A stretch of DNA of 9,842 nucleotides from Bifidobacterium breve (GTDB lineage: Bacteria > Actinomycetota > Actinomycetes > S36-B12), in assembly GCA_945870085.1 (NCBI GenBank), contig CAMBQX010000056.1, positions 1 through 9,842 of the forward strand. Reading direction: 5' to 3'. The notes below the pieces were generated by a model. That model saw only the letters and a program-made list of their open reading frames with translations. It did not search any database and was not told the origin of the DNA. The position numbers and the translations under genes are program-made. Positions 6,939-9,842 of this stretch are shown here, in pieces (positions within the stretch are counted from its first letter, which is position 1; the number at the start of each line of letters is the position of its first letter).

Positions 6939-7390
6939 TACTTCGATTTGGACATAAGTGAATGTAAAACCAAGGTTTTCGCACCACCTTCATGGTCCGG
7001 ATCCATGTAGCCGATCTCCAGGCTCACCCCGGGGATCAGCACGCCCTCATAGGTGCCATCGCCGTCAGCGCCCAGAATGTCGATGCTGGTCGCGCCGGCA
7101 GCGGAGTTCAAGGCAATTAGTTGCACCAGCTTGGGCTTAGACCACTTACCACCGGTCGGTTTCCACTGCCAGGTGCCTTTGGCGACATTACCTCGAGCGG
7201 TGGTGATGGTGAGCTTCTCGGTGCCCTGGTCGTACGCCCCCCCGTAGTAGACATCGGCCGGGCCCGTCCAGGTGCCAAGCAGTGGCGACGCGGGGGCGGC
7301 ATTGGCGCCCGGGGCAGCGGCGATGAGCAGGCTCGCGCCCATCATGCAAGCTGTTAAGGCTGCTGCACTCTTGCCATTGCGCAATTTCAT
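6938..7390 (-). CDS. Small secreted protein of unknown function (150 aa)
   Basis: I do not recognise the family. A Sec signal peptide is clear: MKLRNGK, hydrophobic Ala/Leu/Met core, likely cleavage after ANA at about residue 31. The mature part of about 119 residues has no cysteine and looks beta-rich, with three similar short motifs, GTWTG (39-43), GTWQW (72-76) and GTYEG (112-116), as in small beta-barrels; that fold is a guess. An LTAC sequence at 12-15 is not a lipobox, because the hydrophobic core comes after it. Start ATG at 7390 has a good GAAAGG 6 nt upstream (complement of 7397-7402). It lies 13 bp after the acyl-CoA ligase and overlaps the reductase start by one base, so it is the middle gene of a three-gene operon. 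An exported protein between two cytosolic enzymes suggests a link to an exported or imported substrate, but this is inference. Confidence 0.8.
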   Translation of the reverse strand: MKLRNGKSAAALTACMMGASLLIAAAPGANAAPASPLLGTWTGPADVYYGGAYDQGTEKLTITTARGNVAKGTWQWKPTGGKWSKPKLVQLIALNSAAGATSIDILGADGDGTYEGVLIPGVSLEIGYMDPDHEGGAKTLVLHSLMSKSK

Positions 7391-7403
7391 TTGGGACCTT
7401 TCG

Positions 7404-8951
7404 TTAGGAGTCGCGGAGTAATCTGCGGAGAATCTTGCCCGATGCAGACTTGGGGATCGCGTCGACGAACACTACGTCGTGCACGACCTTATAGGTCGCA
7501 ACCTTGTCTTGCATGAAGTTGGTGACTTCTGCGGCGGTCAGTTCTTGATCTGGCCGGAGCACCACGAAGGCACGGGGGATCTCACCGGCTTCCTCGTCAC
7601 TCACCCCGATAACCGCAACATCGGCGATCTTTGGGTTGGTAAGTAGCAGAGCCTCAAGTTCTGCCGGGGCCACTTGGAAGCCCTTGTATTTGATGAGCTC
7701 CTTAAGGCGATCCACGATCGTGACATGCCCATCGGCGTCGATCGTGGCGACATCGCCGGTTTTCAGCCAACCATCGGCGTCGATGGTCAATGCGGTGGCC
7801 TCGGCGTTGTTCAGGTAACCCTTCATAACTTGCGGGCCCTGCACCCAAAGCTCACCAACCCCGCCGACATCTTGATCCTCGCCGGTTTCTGGGTCAACGA
7901 TGCGGCATTTGGTATTTGGGATGGTGACACCGACGGTGCCGGGCTTGAACTGCCCGGGCCAAGTTACGTGGCTGACAGGTGACAACTCTGTCATCCCGAA
8001 GCCCTGAACTACATCGCAGTCGATGCGTGTTGCTGCCTCTTGAGCGAGTTCAGCACTAAGTGGCGCGGCGCCGGAGAACACCTGCTTGAGGCTCGAGAGG
8101 TCGTACTTGTCAACGAGTGGGTGCTTGGCGAGGGCGAGCACGATCGGTGGCACGGCGAACAATCGAGTGATCTTACGCTCTTGAATGATGCTCAAGCACT
8201 GCTCAAGATCAAAGCGCGGCACGGTGACGATGGTCGCGCCACGTGACAGGAATTCATTCAGGAGTACCTGCATGCCATAGATGTGAAAGAAGGGCAGCAC
8301 GGCAAGGACGAGTTCACCATCAGAAACCGCCAAGGCATCTTCGACCTGAGCGAGGTTCGCGACGAGATTGCGATGGGTGAGCATCACCCCCTTCGGGAGC
8401 CCGGTGGTGCCTGAGGAATATGGAAGTACCACCACCTGCTCACTTGGATCAACCGCGACCTGCTCAATGGGCGCACCAAACATGCTGGCAAAGGCCGTGG
8501 TGCCCTCGGTTGCATCACCGATAATGGCGATTTCGGTTACTTCAGTGCCGCTAATTGCCTCTTTCGCTGTCTCGAGGAACATCGCAATGGTGATGAGTAG
8601 TTTGGAGTCTGAGTCAATTAGTTGAAAGCGGACTTCATCGGCGGTGTAGGTCGGATTGACGGTGCTGACCGCTACCCCCGCGACCGCGGCGCCATGAAAG
8701 ACAATCGCGAACTCAGGGATATTTGGTGACATCAGCGCGATGGTGTCGCCCGGGCCAAGGCCGCGCGCCTGCAGGCCGCCGGCGAAGGCATGGATCATTC
8801 CATTGAGTTGCGCGTAGGTATAACTGCGGCCGGTTGGTCCGTCGATGAGTGCGGCCCGATCTGGTACCCGAGCGGCCTCGCGCATGACGTACTTCGTGAC
8901 CGCGATATTGGGGATCTCGACATCGGCCAATGGTGATGAGTGAATGATCAT
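7404..8951 (-). CDS. AMP-forming acyl-CoA ligase, 4-coumarate/fatty acid type (515 aa)
   Basis: Predicted to activate a carboxylic acid with ATP to an acyl-adenylate and then form the CoA thioester. ANL superfamily motifs are in order: phosphate-binding loop SSGTTGLPKGV (179-189); FFHIYG (221-226); GFGMTE (317-322); GWLKTGD (394-400, ribose-binding D400); the hinge DRLKELIKYKG (414-424); and the adenylation lysine K506 in KSASGKILRR (501-510). Overall length and motifs resemble 4-coumarate-CoA ligase and medium/long-chain fatty acid ligases. The plant-type 4CL box GEICIRG is replaced by GELWVQG, so the substrate (aromatic, fatty or other acid) cannot be fixed. Start ATG at 8951 has a strong GAGGAG with about 5 nt spacing. 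It is the first gene of a minus-strand operon with the secreted protein and aldo/keto reductase, and is transcribed divergently from the ATPase gene. The domain set is complete, with no frameshift seen. Confidence 0.93.
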   Translation of the reverse strand: MIIHSSPLADVEIPNIAVTKYVMREAARVPDRAALIDGPTGRSYTYAQLNGMIHAFAGGLQARGLGPGDTIALMSPNIPEFAIVFHGAAVAGVAVSTVNPTYTADEVRFQLIDSDSKLLITIAMFLETAKEAISGTEVTEIAIIGDATEGTTAFASMFGAPIEQVAVDPSEQVVVLPYSSGTTGLPKGVMLTHRNLVANLAQVEDALAVSDGELVLAVLPFFHIYGMQVLLNEFLSRGATIVTVPRFDLEQCLSIIQERKITRLFAVPPIVLALAKHPLVDKYDLSSLKQVFSGAAPLSAELAQEAATRIDCDVVQGFGMTELSPVSHVTWPGQFKPGTVGVTIPNTKCRIVDPETGEDQDVGGVGELWVQGPQVMKGYLNNAEATALTIDADGWLKTGDVATIDADGHVTIVDRLKELIKYKGFQVAPAELEALLLTNPKIADVAVIGVSDEEAGEIPRAFVVLRPDQELTAAEVTNFMQDKVATYKVVHDVVFVDAIPKSASGKILRRLLRDS

Positions 8952-9046
8952 GTGGACTCCTCGGTTGCGTTGGACGGAGTCTCACAGGATTTGGCAGTAC
9001 GTGCATCTTGTTTGGGTCAAGTGGCAGAACTACCTGGAATTGGCCC

Positions 9047-9112
9047 GGCGAATCCGCGAGATTAGACCGGCGGATCCGCGAGATTAGACTGGCGGATCCG
9101 CGGGTCAATCAA
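9047..9112. repeat. 22-bp tandem repeat array with palindromic core
   Basis: Three consecutive 22-bp units lie at 9047-9068, 9069-9090 and 9091-9112. The first half of each is GGCGGATCCGCG, with A for G at one position in unit 1. In units 1 and 2 the second half is AGATTAGAC plus C or T; unit 3 diverges after the first 12 bases. The core GCGGATCCGC is a perfect palindrome in units 2 (9070-9079) and 3 (9092-9101). A spacing of 22 bp is close to two helical turns, which places the cores on the same DNA face. The array ends just before the TATGAT box, as expected for an operator of a dimeric regulator. Confidence 0.85.
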
Positions 9113-9113
9113 C

Positions 9114-9119
9114 TATGAT
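9114..9119 (+). promoter_or_regulatory. -10 box TATGAT for a leaderless ATPase transcript
   Basis: TATGAT matches five of six bases of the consensus -10. Transcription would begin about 7-8 bp downstream, at or next to the ATG at 9127, giving an mRNA with no leader. No TTGACA-like -35 is present at normal spacing; that space is taken by the third repeat unit, so an activator or a -35-independent promoter is possible. Confidence 0.5.
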
Positions 9120-9126
9120 AGCGGGT

Positions 9127-9842
9127 ATGAGCAACGAAAACCCAGGATATAAGGCATTTTCGCGCCACGCGGAGGGCCTTGTAAAGATGGCTTTAGCCGA
9201 TACCCCGGTGGTACTAATCCAGGGCGCAAGACAGGTAGGCAAGAGCACACTTGCAGCGCAGGTGTTGGCTGGCACTGGCGCCCGGTTACTCACGCTGGAT
9301 ACCCACTCGGTACTCAGTGCCGCCCAAAACGACCCTGATTCCTTTGTCCGACAAAACCCCGACTCCCTCTTAGCTATTGATGAGGTGCAGCGCGCACCTG
9401 AGCTACTGCGCGCAGTTAAGGCCGTCGTGGATGAGCAGCGTCGTCCCGGTCAGTTTCTTCTGACTGGCTCTGCCGACCTACTGCGCATTCCAGGGCAGCA
9501 CGAAAGTTTAGCGGGGAGAGCGGAGACAATCCCACTGTTCGGATTGAGCCAAGGTGAGATTCGAAGCGGCAAGGATGATCTGGCAAGTCGACTATTTAGC
9601 GGCGACGAAATTGGGCTTAACGATTTTGCTGGCACCATGTCCCGTGATGAATACCTAGAAATTATTTGTGAAGGGTCCTATCCAGAACCTCGGCTGCGTA
9701 GCGGACGTCGGCGACAAGCGTGGTTTGACAACTATCTTTCACGCATCGTGGATAGAGATGCAAAGGATATAAGTCGCCTGATGCATTTAGACAGGTTGCC
9801 AAGACTGATGCGGCTGCTGGCTGCTAACAACAGTGGTGAGTT
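9127..9842 (+). CDS. AAA_14/DUF4143-type ATPase, 3' end outside window (238 codons seen)
   Basis: Predicted P-loop ATPase of the widespread, poorly characterised COG1373 type. The Walker A motif is GARQVGKST (33-41), Walker B LLAIDEVQR (81-89, D85 and E86) and a sensor-like segment FLLTGSADLL (110-119). ESLAGRAETIPLFGLSQGEI (126-145) matches the family pattern after the ATPase core. The start of the C-terminal DUF4143 region is visible from about 198 (WFDNYLSRIVDRDAKDISRL). Full proteins of this type usually have about 380-450 residues, so roughly half is missing. ATG at 9127 is preferred because of the leaderless promoter arrangement; an in-frame ATG at 9115 lies inside the -10 box. No Shine-Dalgarno is seen. 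Codons AGA (R35, R131, R210, R226), AGG (R223), ATA and CTA stand out against the neighbouring GC-rich genes, which hints at transfer. Biological role unknown. Confidence 0.88.
   Translation, partial: MSNENPGYKAFSRHAEGLVKMALADTPVVLIQGARQVGKSTLAAQVLAGTGARLLTLDTHSVLSAAQNDPDSFVRQNPDSLLAIDEVQRAPELLRAVKAVVDEQRRPGQFLLTGSADLLRIPGQHESLAGRAETIPLFGLSQGEIRSGKDDLASRLFSGDEIGLNDFAGTMSRDEYLEIICEGSYPEPRLRSGRRRQAWFDNYLSRIVDRDAKDISRLMHLDRLPRLMRLLAANNSGE

Larger units (their letters stand above)
8952..9126. other. Divergent intergenic region of ligase and ATPase genes
   Basis: This 175-bp region holds the control elements of two divergent genes. Next to the ligase there is a TTGACC on the minus strand (complement of 9015-9020), but no convincing -10 box at the right distance. 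The ATPase side is occupied by a 22-bp tandem repeat array and a TATGAT box, listed separately. Confidence 0.6.

Noticed and set aside
6938..7390. Lipoprotein call from LTAC at residues 12-15 of the small secreted protein
   Set aside because: The hydrophobic core continues after the cysteine and a normal ANA cleavage site follows, so a Sec signal peptide is the better reading.
8713..9108. A 131-codon minus-strand frame covering the ligase start and the intergenic repeats
   Set aside because: Its 3' part lies in another frame of the ligase, and its translated repeats reflect the DNA repeat array rather than protein selection.
9047..9112. Repeats considered as a CRISPR array or recombination attachment site
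   Set aside because: The units are directly adjacent without spacers and only 2.5 copies exist. No integrase or cas gene is seen, and promoter-proximal placement fits an operator better.

Overview
The window looks like chromosomal DNA of a moderately GC-rich actinobacterium. The support is an LppM-like lipoprotein with a C-terminal membrane anchor, Ala-rich Sec and Tat signal peptides, an actinobacterial-style DEDDh exonuclease and GC-rich codon use in most genes. This placement is by eye; I cannot name a genus. There are nine protein-coding genes. I see no tRNA, rRNA, insertion sequence or CRISPR array.

Left part (1-3600). A plus-strand lipoprotein gene (32-817) converges on a minus-strand pair: a Tat-exported type I sulfatase (1353-3392), followed 35 bp downstream by a small secreted four-cysteine protein (850-1317). 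A strong inverted repeat (799-833) sits between the converging genes and probably terminates transcription from both sides. Upstream of the sulfatase is a 210-bp gap with a run of 10 G (3500-3509) and a candidate promoter.

Centre (3603-6065). An aldehyde dehydrogenase of the alpha-ketoglutaric semialdehyde type (3603-5168) lies upstream of the sulfatase on the same strand. A 240-bp gap follows, then a plus-strand DEDDh exonuclease (5409-6065). The exonuclease overlaps the next gene tail-to-tail by 9 bp. The sulfatase and dehydrogenase together suggest, by inference only, use of sulfated sugars or sugar acids: desulfation outside the membrane, and the last oxidation step to 2-oxoglutarate inside.

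Right part (6057-8951). A tight minus-strand operon runs acyl-CoA ligase (7404-8951), small secreted protein of unknown function (6938-7390), aldo/keto reductase (6057-6938). The gaps are 13 bp and a 1-base stop/start overlap. The shared task is unknown.

Right edge (8952-9842). The most distinctive stretch is the divergent intergenic region before a plus-strand AAA_14/DUF4143-type ATPase that runs off the window. It carries 2.5 copies of a 22-bp tandem repeat with a palindromic core, next to a -10-like TATGAT placed so that the ATPase mRNA would be leaderless. The ATPase uses AGA, AGG, ATA and CTA codons more freely than its neighbours appear to, so it may be accessory.

I find no clear multi-gene undescribed system. 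The best leads are the repeat-controlled ATPase, the two small secreted proteins embedded in enzyme operons, and the sulfatase/dehydrogenase neighbourhood with its poly-G tract.
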